41,894 nt of DNA, from the NCBI GenBank assembly GCA_024743355.1, contig JANSWS010000019.1, positions 1 through 41,894 on the forward strand, read 5' to 3'. The position numbers were made by a program, and so were the translations under genes. The DNA is from a bacterium. Its GTDB lineage: Bacteria > Planctomycetota > Planctomycetia > Pirellulales > Pirellulaceae. Below, piece after piece: positions 9,811-17,215 of this stretch; position 1 is the stretch's first letter, and each line of letters opens with the position of its first letter. The notes under the pieces are model-generated. The model was not told the origin of the DNA and did no database searches. It saw only the letters and a list, made by a program, of their open reading frames with translations.

Positions 9811-10773
9811 CTATTGACCGAGCACGTAGGCAAAAATCAATGGCGCTACGATGGACGCGTCACTTTGAATCATGAACTTTGGTCCCTCTTTACTCAGTTT
9901 GGTCCACGTTATTTTTTCATTGGGTACCGCGCCTGAGTATCCACCATAGCTAGTCGTTGCGTCGCTGATTTGCGCGAAATACGACCAGAGTGGAATGTCC
10001 AAACCCAAGTCTTGAATCAACATCGGGACTGCGCAGATAGCGAAGTCTCCGGCAATTCCACCACCGATCTGAAAAAAGCCGATTGGACTCTTTTCGCTCT
10101 CCTGACGATACCAGTTGGCTATCATCTCCCTTTGCTCTGTGCCGCTTTTCAAGGCTGCGTGGGAAGCGACTTTTCCCTCCATCACCCGAGCGGCGAACAT
10201 GTTCCCAAGCGTACTATCCTCCACGCCAGGCGAGACGATCGGTATTCCCTTGTCCTTGGCCGCCTTGACCCAACTATCCTCGATGCGCGCCTGATAGTGT
10301 TGTTCGAGGTCCGCGTCGTCCAGAATCTGGAAGAAATACTCGTAGGCAAACCGGCTCTGCCCCTGTTCGGCCGCCTCCGACCAGTACTTCAGCAGCCGCG
10401 ATTCGATATGCCGCATGACCGTTTCCGGAATGCAGGTATCGGTAACGCGGTTAAAGCCTTGAGCCTGTAAGGCCACTTCATCATCGACGCTGAGCGCTCG
10501 CCAATCCTGGATCACCTTGTATTCATTCTGGGCGAAGAGATTGAATATGTCTTCTTCCAGGTTGGCCGCGGTACAGCTGATGGCATGCACTTTGTCCTGA
10601 CGGATCATCTCGGCCAACGATATTCCCAGCTCTGCCGTACTCATGGCTCCCGCCAGAGTCACCATCATCTTGCCCCCATCCTGGACAAATTGCTGGTACG
10701 CTTTGGCAGCCGCCAGTGTCTCGCGGGCGTTAAAGTGCCTGAAATTCCGCTCCATGAATGCCGATATTGTCAT
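9811..10773 (-). CDS. Deoxyhypusine synthase family protein
   Basis: This 320-residue protein belongs to the deoxyhypusine synthase fold family. In eukaryotes and archaea the enzyme transfers an aminobutyl group from spermidine to a Lys of eIF5A/aIF5A, using NAD. Bacteria lack that substrate, and bacterial homologues act or are proposed to act on polyamines (homospermidine-synthase-like) or on unknown acceptors. Visible family features are LAGAMSTAELG near residues 40-50, GVEDSTLGNMF, the glycine-rich GGGIAGD, and WTKLSKEG near the C-terminus, whose Lys292 lines up with the catalytic Lys of the human enzyme (SWGKI). The downstream SDASIVAPLI matches the family ADASLVFPLL. The length is close to the eukaryotic enzyme. 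It stands alone, 148 bp downstream of dnaN. Confidence 0.85.
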   Translation of the reverse strand: MTISAFMERNFRHFNARETLAAAKAYQQFVQDGGKMMVTLAGAMSTAELGISLAEMIRQDKVHAISCTAANLEEDIFNLFAQNEYKVIQDWRALSVDDEVALQAQGFNRVTDTCIPETVMRHIESRLLKYWSEAAEQGQSRFAYEYFFQILDDADLEQHYQARIEDSWVKAAKDKGIPIVSPGVEDSTLGNMFAARVMEGKVASHAALKSGTEQREMIANWYRQESEKSPIGFFQIGGGIAGDFAICAVPMLIQDLGLDIPLWSYFAQISDATTSYGGYSGAVPNEKITWTKLSKEGPKFMIQSDASIVAPLIFAYVLGQ

Positions 10774-10921
10774 GATCTAATGCCGTTCTCGTACTTCTTG
10801 CTGTCTTCTTGCTGTTTTACTGTTAATGGCCCGGTGATAACGCGAGCTGGACAAACAAGCATCCCTAGGTTCCGCTCGCACCATTTTTGCCAGCGCCCGT
10901 TCGCCTCGCTTGATCCTCCCG

Positions 10922-12037
10922 TCAAGCGTCCAAAGCCATGGGCATCACCACGTAGGCGTAGCCGTCGTCGGTAGTCATCAAAGCGGGTTGCGTTGCCGAG
11001 GCCACATCCATCCGGAATTTCGCATCGGGCTCTAGCACCTTCAGAAAGTCTCCTATGAAGCGGTAATCCAGCTTCATGCGGATCGACTCTCCCTCGTAAT
11101 CGATTGGCAACTCGACACGACTCTGTCCCAGATCCGCCGTGCTGGCTGTGAGCACCAGGGTGCCGTCGCCGAACTCCAAATCCAAGCCTCGCGTCTCCTG
11201 ATCTGCCACGATCGCTGCCTGGCGAATGACGTTGTAGAACGGCCCGACCACCATATCTATCACCACCGAATCGTCACGTGATGGTATGACCTGACGCCAG
11301 TTCGGGAACCGTCCTTCCACCAGTCGCGAATAAATTGTGCAGCGACTTGTCCGCAGCAAGACATCATTGTCCCGGGTGGCAATATGCACACTTTCTTCTC
11401 GATCGTCGATGCAACGCTCCATTAGCAGTAAGCTCTTGGTGGGAATGATCGTCGAATTCTCCGAGGATTCATGATCTCCGAAACTCTTGCCTTTACCCAT
11501 CATGCGAGCCAAGCGGCGTCCATCCGTGCCCACCGCCAACACATCATCGCCATGGAGCTCCAGCAGCACCCCGCCCAATGCAAAACGAGAGCTGTCCGGA
11601 TCCGTTGCAAAAGCGGTTCGCTTGACCATCTCTTTGAAGAGTCTGGCCGGAAGCTCGTGGTAGCTTTCCTCGCTGAATTCCACCACGTTGGGAAACTCAT
11701 CTGGGTTCGCACTGGGTAGTTTGAATTCGCTATGCAAGCCCTTGATCTGTATGCTTGCTCCATCGACTTCGAAATCCAGTCGATCGTCGCTGCTTTCCCT
11801 CAAAATCATGCCTACCCTGCCAACATGCAGTAGAGCCTTGCCAGGTGTCTGCACGTCGACGCCTTCTACATCGATGCGAATACCGGTTTCCATATCGGTA
11901 GCCATCAATGTCACTCGGTCACCGGAGGCGTCTATTTTGACATTCTGTAGCACCTCTTTGGGACTGCGCTGCTGAGCCACGCTGGCTGCCAACTGGAAGG
12001 CAGCGGCTAATTGTTCGCGGTTGCACGATACTCGCAT
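10922..12037 (-). CDS. dnaN: DNA polymerase III beta subunit (sliding clamp)
   Basis: A 371-residue beta clamp, the standard length. It forms the dimeric ring that tethers DNA polymerase III and other repair and replication proteins to DNA. The N-terminus begins MRVSCNREQLAAAF and reads into the first clamp domain (KEVLQNVKIDA, ATDMETGIRI). The middle domain has FALGGVLLELHGDDVLAVGTDGRRLA, typical of bacterial DnaN. The C-terminus YAYVVMPMALDA corresponds to the conserved YVVMPMRL end that contacts clamp-binding peptides; here Arg is replaced by Ala. It lies downstream of dnaA in the same direction, separated by the candidate origin, an arrangement common near bacterial oriC. Confidence 0.97.
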   Translation of the reverse strand: MRVSCNREQLAAAFQLAASVAQQRSPKEVLQNVKIDASGDRVTLMATDMETGIRIDVEGVDVQTPGKALLHVGRVGMILRESSDDRLDFEVDGASIQIKGLHSEFKLPSANPDEFPNVVEFSEESYHELPARLFKEMVKRTAFATDPDSSRFALGGVLLELHGDDVLAVGTDGRRLARMMGKGKSFGDHESSENSTIIPTKSLLLMERCIDDREESVHIATRDNDVLLRTSRCTIYSRLVEGRFPNWRQVIPSRDDSVVIDMVVGPFYNVIRQAAIVADQETRGLDLEFGDGTLVLTASTADLGQSRVELPIDYEGESIRMKLDYRFIGDFLKVLEPDAKFRMDVASATQPALMTTDDGYAYVVMPMALDA

Positions 12038-12155
12038 CTATTTTTCTCCTGCTTTGGTGATTGGCTGTTTTACCCCTAGACCAGCCATTACAGAAGAACA
12101 CGAAGGCAAAAATTCAGTCGGAAGCGTCTCTCTTACAACCCTCTATCTTAAAAAA

Positions 12156-12167
12156 TAGTAGTAGTAG
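12156..12167 (+). promoter_or_regulatory. Candidate DnaA-trio element (TAG x4)
   Basis: Four perfect tandem TAG triplets (CTA on the minus strand) are followed towards lower coordinates by six consecutive A bases, and on the other side by a GC cluster and a DnaA-box-like site. DnaA-trios are ssDNA-binding repeats of 3'-(G/A)AT-5' that direct DnaA filament growth during origin unwinding. Confidence 0.6.
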
Positions 12168-12187
12168 GAAGGGGACCGCCCGAGCTG

Positions 12188-12196
12188 TTTTCCACA
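12188..12196 (+). promoter_or_regulatory. DnaA-box-like site TTTTCCACA
   Basis: The 9-mer ttttccaca differs from TTATCCACA at one position. It is separated from the TAG triplets by a 20-base, mostly GC stretch. Confidence 0.6.
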
Positions 12197-12397
12197 TCGG
12201 CGAAGAAATAGCTAAGTCTCATGCTCAGCGAGCTTTGCGCGAGAAAATCAACCACCAACTGACAGCGGATAAATCGTTGGTTGGGAGTTTTCTGCGCGTC
12301 GAGAAGTGTTGACGCCCTGGCTGCTAGCCTACACGTCGATAAGCGGAGACAGCCGGCTGCCAAAGGCATGCACTCCGAGTGACAGTCGACGAACATC

Positions 12398-12406
12398 TTG
12401 TTCACA
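12398..12406 (+). promoter_or_regulatory. DnaA-box-like site TTGTTCACA
   Basis: The 9-mer ttgttcaca differs from TTATNCACA at one position and lies 22 bp past the end of dnaA. It is weaker support than the other site because a one-mismatch box is fairly common by chance. Confidence 0.35.
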
Positions 12407-12428
12407 GCCAGCGGTGCAACCGCAGCTT

Positions 12429-13514
12429 TCAGAAATTGAGTAACTCAGCCTGAAGCTCGGAAAGAGATTTCGAAAGCTCAGGATCATTTTCGATTTTCGA
12501 GGCCGTCGAGCGGCAGGCATGCAAAACGGTCGAATGATCTCGTCCACCAAAGAACTGACCAATTTCCTGCAAACTAGAGGAAGTCAAACTTCGCGCTAGC
12601 AACATGGCCAGCCCGCGAGCACGAACAATCTGGGATTGACGCGTAGAACCACGCAAGTCGGAGAGCTTAACGCGTAACTTCTTGGCAACCAGCCTGGCTA
12701 TATGCGCTACGCTTAGCTGGGATCCAAGCACGGACTGTTGGATCAATTGCGAGAGCAGCAACCCATCAAAACTACCATTGGCCGTACGGTTTTGGTGGGA
12801 AAGGGTCACTACCTGCATCAACTGACTGGCGGTCAAAAGGGTAGGGCATTGGTCGCAAACTTGGGCAATCGAGTGGGAATTTAATTCGGGATCGATCAGC
12901 GCAACCAAATCCTGGATGATCGAGCTCCGAGCCTCGCTCCCCGGCCGGCTCAAGCAAGTCGAGTAGCCAGCAGACAGGCGGCTGGATAACGATTCTTCGA
13001 TTCCATCCAAACTAGCCGGCAGCTTACCGCTGGTCACAATCAGCGGAACGCGTCCAGCCTGGAGGCAGTCGATGGTGTGCAGCAATTCGATCTGGGCGGC
13101 AGGTTTGGTGATGATGGGCTCCAAGTCATCAATGACCAAGAGCTTGGCTTGGCGATAGCGATTGCGAAACGAACTGACGTCATCGATCTCAATGGCCGCC
13201 AAATATTCCTCGGAGAATGAACGGCCAGTGGCAAAACACAAGGGTCTTTGACGCGATCTACGAGCCCAACAAACGGCCAGCGTAATTGCCAGGGCGGTCT
13301 TTCCGGTAGCTTTGTCACCGTATAGAACCACCGGTGACAGCAGAGCCAATTCATCGAGAGACCGGTCGGCAAAAAGATGACCGACAGCAGAGTTTTCATT
13401 GCCATAGACAAAATCCGGGATCATCCACCCTTGCGCTCCAAAATCCGGAAATTGCCTTCGGATGGAGGCGGGCTTTTCAAGCGGAATTCGTACAACGGTT
13501 GAGGTGGTAGTCAC
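12429..13514 (-). CDS. dnaA: Short chromosomal replication initiator DnaA
   Basis: A 361-residue DnaA with domains III and IV only. The AAA+ domain begins at DFVYGNENSAV (about residue 34), matching the family FVVGxSNxxA. Walker A is GDKATGKT (66-73). Walker B is LLVIDDLE (125-132). Sensor 1 is in VTSGKLPASLDGIEE. The box VII arginine is in SLSSRLSAG. Domain IV carries ARGLAMLLARSLTSSSLQEI and GGRDHSTVLHAC, the DnaA signature that reads the DnaA box. Typical DnaA has about 450 residues with an N-terminal domain I for self-assembly and helicase loading plus a linker; both appear absent, since only about 33 residues precede the AAA+ domain. The adjacent origin-like spacer and dnaN support a real initiator role rather than a Hda-like paralogue, which would lack domain IV. 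Confidence 0.93.
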   Translation of the reverse strand: MTTTSTVVRIPLEKPASIRRQFPDFGAQGWMIPDFVYGNENSAVGHLFADRSLDELALLSPVVLYGDKATGKTALAITLAVCWARRSRQRPLCFATGRSFSEEYLAAIEIDDVSSFRNRYRQAKLLVIDDLEPIITKPAAQIELLHTIDCLQAGRVPLIVTSGKLPASLDGIEESLSSRLSAGYSTCLSRPGSEARSSIIQDLVALIDPELNSHSIAQVCDQCPTLLTASQLMQVVTLSHQNRTANGSFDGLLLSQLIQQSVLGSQLSVAHIARLVAKKLRVKLSDLRGSTRQSQIVRARGLAMLLARSLTSSSLQEIGQFFGGRDHSTVLHACRSTASKIENDPELSKSLSELQAELLNF

Positions 13515-13592
13515 GGGTCAAAGGCACAGGGGGTCAGAACTTGCCAGAAATCCTTGGAAAAAACAGACACTTCTCGCTGAACAGCACCAACT

Positions 13593-13617
13593 GGTTACTA
13601 GGCTCAGCCTAGTAACC
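13593..13617. terminator. Strong intergenic hairpin between iscS-like gene and dnaA
   Basis: Perfect 11-bp arms ggttactaggc (13593-13603) and gcctagtaacc (13607-13617) enclose three bases. No T-run follows, so termination is only one possible role; it may equally be a mobile palindromic repeat. Confidence 0.5.
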
Positions 13618-13730
13618 GAATGTTTCGCAGGCTCAACCTGCCGTGATTGTGATCGCCGCAAAGAAGTCGCTTGGCCTGTCCGCCGAGGCAGGGCCTCGAA
13701 GACGAGGCGTTCCAAGGCAGAGCCCTGGAA

Positions 13731-13775
13731 CGAGGGTAACGCAAACGAGGGTAACGCAAACGAGGGTAACGCAAG
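13731..13775. repeat. 15-bp tandem repeat, 3 copies
   Basis: The unit cgagggtaacgcaaa occurs three times without gaps, the last base of the third copy being g. It directly follows the palindrome ttccaaggc/gccctggaa. Confidence 0.9.
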
Positions 13776-13851
13776 TTGGCGATCAGCGAGAAGTATCAAA
13801 AAATCATGCATCCTATGAGCGATAGATCGGTTCATGATTGGCTGCCGGTAG

Positions 13852-15018
13852 CTAAATAGTCTGTCGGCATCGAAGGACACACTCACTAACGATCTCGGCC
13901 GCGGTCAGAATGTCCTCCTCGAATGTGAAGCGAGACAAGCTGAAACGCAGAGAACCTTGAATCACGTCGTCCGCCAGCCCCATAGCCACGAGACTTCCAG
14001 AAGGCCTGCCGGATCCGCTTGAGCAAGCGGATCCCGTACTGCAGGCTACTCCCTTCAAGTCCAAAGCCATGTGCAAGGCCTGGCGATCAATGCCGGGAAA
14101 GGAAATATTGGAAGTATGCGGCAGTCGCGGAGCGTCGGCAGCCACAACGAACGCATCACAGGTCTCCACCAGTCGCTCTTCAAAACGATTTCGCAAATCT
14201 TCGATATGGCTGTAAGTACCAGACTCCAAGGCCAACATGATCTGCTCTAGGCAGCCGGCCAAGCCAACGGCGGGAATTACCGGTTCGGTCCCAGGACGTA
14301 GCCCGAGCTGCTGACCACCGCCGACCAACATGGGCTGCAGTGAAAAAGACGGTGAAACGATCAGCCCTCCGATGCCAACTGGCCCGTGAATCTTGTGGGC
14401 GGTCAAGGTAACCGCGGACAGGCCGAGAGCTTGCATGTCAACAGGAATCTTGCCGACCGCTTGGACGATGTCTGAGTGGACCGGAACCGAATACTCTTGG
14501 CAAAGCTGGCAGATTTGGGCAATATCCTGAAGCACACCGGTTTCGTTATTGCCAAGCATCACACTGACGAGAGAAACGCGATCGCCGGCGGCGTAAATCG
14601 AATGCAGCATTTCACTCAGGGCGTCCAGGCTGCACAGGCCGTTTTGGTCAACAGGCAAGATCTTGCATTTTTCAACCGGCACCGCGTGGCGGGCGGCCTC
14701 GATAACACTCGGGTGGTCAGTGGCACCAACAATGATGTAACCGGGACGTTTGGCCAGACTACCGAACAAGGCCAGGTTATTGGCCTCCGTACCACCGCTG
14801 GTGAGAATTACCTGAGGGGTCTCAAAGGTATCAAGAGGGCTGCCTACCGAGGCTAGAATCTGCGTTTTGGCCTGCTCCAGTAAATGCAGGGCTTCGCGTC
14901 CGGGACGATGTTGGCTGGCGGGATTGGCGACACCCCGTAACGCCAAATCGTACATATGTTTAGCCACCAACGGGTCCAAGTACGTCGTGGCATTGTTGTC
15001 GAGGTAGATAGGCTTCAT
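13852..15018 (-). CDS. Cysteine desulfurase (IscS/NifS family)
   Basis: A 388-residue PLP-dependent cysteine desulfurase, which removes sulfur from L-cysteine as an enzyme-bound persulfide for iron-sulfur cluster and thio-cofactor synthesis. The N-terminus IYLDNNATT is the family start. Asp183 in VHSDIVQAVG and Lys209 in TAHKIHGPVG form the PLP site, with Lys209 making the Schiff base. Cys332 in SACSSGSGRPS is the persulfide-carrying cysteine on its mobile loop, of the class I (IscS/NifS) type. No iscU, iscA or tRNA-thiolation gene is adjacent, so the acceptor is unknown. Its ATG overlaps the stop of the upstream membrane-anchored gene by 4 bp, indicating a two-gene operon. Confidence 0.93.
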   Translation of the reverse strand: MKPIYLDNNATTYLDPLVAKHMYDLALRGVANPASQHRPGREALHLLEQAKTQILASVGSPLDTFETPQVILTSGGTEANNLALFGSLAKRPGYIIVGATDHPSVIEAARHAVPVEKCKILPVDQNGLCSLDALSEMLHSIYAAGDRVSLVSVMLGNNETGVLQDIAQICQLCQEYSVPVHSDIVQAVGKIPVDMQALGLSAVTLTAHKIHGPVGIGGLIVSPSFSLQPMLVGGGQQLGLRPGTEPVIPAVGLAGCLEQIMLALESGTYSHIEDLRNRFEERLVETCDAFVVAADAPRLPHTSNISFPGIDRQALHMALDLKGVACSTGSACSSGSGRPSGSLVAMGLADDVIQGSLRFSLSRFTFEEDILTAAEIVSECVLRCRQTI

Positions 15019-15791
15019 TGTGGCGCTTCGCTCGCGTTCAGCTGTTGGACAATTTGTGTCAGCCGCGGATCCTCTCCATAAAGCAGTCCGACTTCGGCAA
15101 CACTTCTGGCTTCCTGGTTATGAGCCTCAGCCATCAACAAAGAAGCTCTTTCCAGGGTAGCCGATTGGAGACAGACGGCAATTTGCTGCTGAAACTCGTC
15201 CTCCGAAAGATCCGAAAGGGCCGCCTCGAAAAGTTCGGGCATAGGAGCATACAAACCCACACGAGCCAAATCCTGGACCGCGGGCCAAAACAAGCCAGCC
15301 TTGCGGGGATGAGATCTGGACCACTGGGTCCAGTAGGGACGATATTTGTCGTCCACTGCAGATAGTAGCTCAACCAAGATCGCAGCCCCACCCCGGTGGG
15401 TATTCGATGCGTCACGGACCAAATCCCACTTGGCTTGGGTAGACAGGTTGCCGCGGAGATGGCTGGTAATGGCGTTATTGAGAGTTGCAAGCTTTACAGC
15501 CGACTTCCAGGGTGGTAGATCGGGCGGTGCAGTGTGTACGATTCCGGTCAATTGGGTATTCGTGAGCGGGTCGCGGCGGAACGAAAACTGACGCATCTGC
15601 CAAGTTTGGTTATTCAGTTCGATTCCCGAAACGGCGGTAAATTGAAAATAAACGACGGCCAGCAACGAGCCAACAAGCAGAGCGGTGAGCCAATACACCA
15701 GCCGCGATGAACGTTTGCCGGAGGCGCCAACGGTTGAAGCGGGGCGTTCGGCAGCTTGTTTTCCAGGAATTGACGTAGCCGGTGAACTCAT
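15015..15791 (-). CDS. Membrane-anchored hypothetical protein
   Basis: I do not recognise this 258-residue protein. It begins with about 30 polar residues, followed by one hydrophobic segment (LVYWLTALLVGSLLAVVYF, about residues 31-49), after which the rest is soluble and probably outside the membrane. The C-terminal half is rich in Ala, Leu and Glu and likely helical (LFEAALSDLSEDEFQQQIAV). It precedes the cysteine desulfurase on the same strand with a 4-bp stop/start overlap, so translation is probably coupled. A role linked to sulfur metabolism is only suggested by this position. Confidence 0.6.
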   Translation of the reverse strand: MSSPATSIPGKQAAERPASTVGASGKRSSRLVYWLTALLVGSLLAVVYFQFTAVSGIELNNQTWQMRQFSFRRDPLTNTQLTGIVHTAPPDLPPWKSAVKLATLNNAITSHLRGNLSTQAKWDLVRDASNTHRGGAAILVELLSAVDDKYRPYWTQWSRSHPRKAGLFWPAVQDLARVGLYAPMPELFEAALSDLSEDEFQQQIAVCLQSATLERASLLMAEAHNQEARSVAEVGLLYGEDPRLTQIVQQLNASEAPQ

Positions 15792-15931
15792 AATGACACT
15801 AATTTAGGACACTTGCAGAACGCTGACTCGGGCCGCAAGAGCCCACAAAGATTCTAAACAATGCCCAAGGCCTCGCAGCATTGCACGCAGGCGATTTTCG
15901 ATGAACATGCGAATCGGCGGAAAGACCTACT

Positions 15932-17086
15932 ATGTTGGCGAGACCGAACCACACAATCGGACGGAAATTAGCGAGCCGATTCCAGAGTAGTGGTAGGCCC
16001 CAGAAGTACTGGTCGTTTATACACTATATGGTGGCGGCGCAGCCGGATGGCGAGTTCGTTACCCAGAGTCCAGCAGAGTCGGAGCCGACGTCGAAAATCC
16101 GCCGGGTGGAAGCGGTGCTGTTTGTTGCCCGCGAGGGTATTTCGAGCCGTAAACTAGCTAAGTTAGCTGGGTTGGCGGACGCCACCGAAGCACGTACACT
16201 GATCCGCCATTTGAATCAGCGGTATGTCGAAACGGGGCGAGCGTTTCGGGTCGAGGAAGTGGCTGGAGGCTTCGCTCTGATGACCGACGTTTCCTTCGCG
16301 ACGTGGCTACGTCGGCTGGGAACCGTGCCGGGTGTGCGGAAACTCAGTCAGGCGTCCCTGGAGACGCTGGCCCTAGTGGCATATCGGCAGCCGGTTCAAA
16401 GGGCTGAAATAGAGGCAATTCGCGGCGTCAGCTGCAGCGAAGTACTGAAACAGCTGATGGAATTGGAGTTGATAAGAATTTCAGGCCGCAGCGAGGAACT
16501 GGGACGACCGTATTTGTACGGCACAACCAAGCGTTTTTTGCAAATGTTCGGCCTGCGATCCGTCGATCGATTACCTAGAATGTCGTGGGTCAACGAACCC
16601 GTCTTACATTCATCCATTACACTCGATTTGGCAAGCACGCAATCGGAAGCAGAGGACTCCGCAATGACTCACAGCACTGTTGCAGATACCACGGAGAAAC
16701 AAGCAGTAACGGACTTGGCGAACACGGTTCTGCTCAGTGAAGCGTCCGAACTCGGTGATCTCGCACCCAACACCAAACCTCTTCGGTTGGAGGACGACGA
16801 CGAAGACTACTTCGACGACGAAGAGGATGAGGATTATGACGACGAAGACTACGACGACGAAGGCGACGATGCGGAAGAAGAAGAATGGGATGATGAAGAA
16901 AGCGAAGAAGGCGAAGACGAAGAGGAAGAGGATGACGATATAGAAGAGGGCGGAGAGTGGGAAGAAGTCGACGACGACGACGATGGTTGGGTCGACGATG
17001 ATGAGGAAGAGGAAGAGGATGACGAGGAAGAAGATGATGCTTGGGGTGACGACGATATAGATGACGATGAAGAAGAGTGGGACTAG
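15932..17086 (+). CDS. scpB: Segregation and condensation protein B with acidic tail
   Basis: The ScpB core lies at about residues 55-215: KIRRVEAVLFVAREGISSRK, then LSQASLETLALVAYRQPVQR and EIEAIRGVSCSEVLKQLMEL, forming the two winged-helix domains. ScpB bridges ScpA and SMC in the condensin complex that organises the chromosome. Ordinary ScpB has about 180-200 residues. Here about 170 more follow, and the final hundred (about 284-384) are almost entirely Asp and Glu with scattered Trp, Tyr and Gly. The start is uncertain: ATG 15932 has a weak purine-rich stretch upstream, and ATG 16028 (Met33) would also retain the core. No scpA lies beside it. It is divergent from the membrane-anchored gene. 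Confidence 0.88.
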   Translation: MLARPNHTIGRKLASRFQSSGRPQKYWSFIHYMVAAQPDGEFVTQSPAESEPTSKIRRVEAVLFVAREGISSRKLAKLAGLADATEARTLIRHLNQRYVETGRAFRVEEVAGGFALMTDVSFATWLRRLGTVPGVRKLSQASLETLALVAYRQPVQRAEIEAIRGVSCSEVLKQLMELELIRISGRSEELGRPYLYGTTKRFLQMFGLRSVDRLPRMSWVNEPVLHSSITLDLASTQSEAEDSAMTHSTVADTTEKQAVTDLANTVLLSEASELGDLAPNTKPLRLEDDDEDYFDDEEDEDYDDEDYDDEGDDAEEEEWDDEESEEGEDEEEEDDDIEEGGEWEEVDDDDDGWVDDDEEEEEDDEEEDDAWGDDDIDDDEEEWD

Positions 17087-17121
17087 GCTTTGAAAGCATC
17101 AGCACTTAGCCTAAAGGAATG

Positions 17122-17150
17122 GAAGCCGGCCCTGGAGGCTGGCTTCTTTC
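17122..17150 (+). terminator. Probable intrinsic terminator after scpB
   Basis: The arms gaagccggc (17122-17130) and gctggcttc (17138-17146) pair at eight of nine positions around a 7-base loop and are followed by a short T-containing tail (tttcgt). It lies 36 bp after the scpB stop. Confidence 0.6.
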
Positions 17151-17215
17151 GTATCTGCAGAAGTGTCCCCTATCCGTGTCTTTGGCAGCGGATCATTGCT
17201 ACAAATAGGTGATTC

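Larger units (their letters stand above)
12038..12428. other. oriC: Candidate replication origin (oriC) in dnaA-dnaN spacer
   Basis: This 391-bp spacer between dnaA and dnaN has no believable gene. It contains two DnaA-box-like 9-mers, ttttccaca (12188-12196) and ttgttcaca (12398-12406), each one base from the TTATNCACA consensus. It also has a run of TAG triplets (12156-12167), a GC-rich block (12171-12187) and an AT-rich run (12148-12155). Read on the minus strand, in the dnaA to dnaN direction, the order is DnaA box, GC cluster, CTA triplets, AT run. This is the layout of the Bacillus subtilis unwinding element, which also lies between dnaA and dnaN. Only two boxes are visible, fewer than in many origins, so the exact extent is uncertain. 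Confidence 0.65.
13515..13851. repeat. Repeat-rich spacer upstream of dnaA
   Basis: There is no convincing gene in these 337 bases. They contain a strong hairpin (13593-13617), a smaller hairpin gcagg-ctcaa-cctgc near 13628, palindromes gaggc-agg-gcctc and ttccaaggc-aga-gccctggaa (13685-13730), and a 15-bp tandem array (13731-13775). An open frame on the minus strand reads the tandem array as a repeated ALPSF peptide and is judged spurious. Confidence 0.7.

Noticed and set aside
9619-9936. 105-residue plus-strand frame after the sigma-factor gene
   Set aside because: It overlaps the C-terminus of the deoxyhypusine-synthase-like gene on the other strand, crosses a dispersed repeat, has no domain and no Shine-Dalgarno.
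10795-10816. Two tandem copies of ttcttgctgt(c/t) upstream of the deoxyhypusine-synthase-like gene
   Set aside because: Only two short copies; too little to call a repeat element.
12148-12405. 85-residue minus-strand frame between dnaA and dnaN
   Set aside because: It covers the candidate origin elements and reads as low-similarity sequence without a ribosome site.
13518-13886. 122-residue minus-strand frame with a repeated ALPSF peptide
   Set aside because: The peptide repeat is just the translation of the 15-bp tandem DNA repeat, and the frame crosses several palindromes and the end of the cysteine desulfurase gene.
16734-17105. Arg/His/Leu/Pro-rich minus-strand frame opposite the scpB tail
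   Set aside because: It is the antisense reading of GA-rich Asp/Glu codons and has no independent support.
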